Assembly (NCBI GenBank): GCA_002372315.1
Contig: DFFU01000025.1
Location: forward strand, 1-13,913
Source of the DNA: Alphaproteobacteria bacterium UBA3768
GTDB lineage: Bacteria > Pseudomonadota > Alphaproteobacteria > CAAHEQ01 > UBA3637
Direction of reading: 5' to 3'
DNA length: 13,913 nt
The position numbers and the translations under genes are program-made. A model generated the notes under the pieces. The model made no database searches. It saw nothing but the letters and a program-made list of their open reading frames with translations, and was not told where the DNA came from. Below are positions 13,868-13,913 of the stretch, one piece after another (position 1 is the first letter of the stretch; every line of letters begins with the position of its first letter).

Positions 13868-13913
13868 CCCAGAGACGGAATCGGACCGCCGACACAGGGA
13901 TTTTCAGTCCCTT
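13863..13913 (-). tRNA. tRNA-Phe (anticodon GAA), 3' part only
   Basis: The window shows the last 51 nt of a 76-nt tRNA, from position 26 to the encoded CCA. The anticodon stem AGGGA/TCCCT encloses loop CTGAAAA, giving GAA. The variable loop is GTGTC, the T stem GGCGG/CCGTC (one G-T pair), and the acceptor strand TCTGGGC. The T loop is TCCGATT instead of the canonical TTCGATT, so position 55 is C. The 5' half lies outside the window, so a full or broken gene cannot be told apart. Confidence 0.85.

Overview
The window reads as a low-GC (AT-rich) proteobacterial chromosome, most likely an alphaproteobacterium. Trigger factor, ClpP and ClpX are full length, the trigger factor has an alphaproteobacterial flavour (for example the LRPAMRP segment), and the genes use strong Shine-Dalgarno sites and ordinary sigma70-type promoters (TTGACA/TATAAT-like with 17-bp spacers). 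I cannot name the genus. The presence of a cell-surface sialylation module and an ankyrin-like protein would fit a host-associated or gut lineage, but that is inference.

Layout. (1) Bases 1-213 hold the 3' end of a Thr/Gly-rich repeat protein gene that looks frameshifted. (2) Bases 241-5032 are a surface-glycan locus. A CMP-nonulosonate synthetase gene runs on the plus strand. Converging on it is a four-gene minus-strand operon: TagD/RfaE-like cytidylyltransferase, membrane-anchored GT2 glycosyltransferase, MFS transporter, and a GT80-type sialyltransferase with a signal sequence. Gaps are 30 and 23 bp, and the last two genes overlap as ATGA. The CMP-sugar synthetase would make the donor that the GT80 enzyme uses. 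(3) Bases 5120-9885 are the protein quality-control cluster: tig with its own promoter and a very strong terminator, an ankyrin-like orphan gene coupled by ATGA overlap to clpP, then clpX, then two small unrecognised genes. (4) A single tRNA-Ala(CGC) with its own promoter and terminator follows, then a minus-strand HAD-type phosphatase.

(5) Bases 10.9-13.9 kb are the most unusual part. Two unrelated genes, an ABC exporter and a small lipoprotein, are each preceded by the same ~100-bp module (29 identical bases, then a TTGTAA-N17-TATTAT/TATTCT promoter). Each is followed by the same 128-bp module (a palindrome with 10-12 bp arms, then an identical terminator hairpin). The second 128-bp module ends exactly at the 3' CCA of a minus-strand tRNA-Phe(GAA). 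The octamer ATCGGACT or its complement occurs seven times in these ~3 kb. The two genes are bounded by inverted copies of TTATCGGACTCAAAT, giving the look of a tandem cassette array grown next to a tRNA gene. No recombinase gene is visible in the window. The tRNA-Phe itself carries C instead of the near-universal T at position 55, and that change makes its T loop share ATCGGAC with the repeats.
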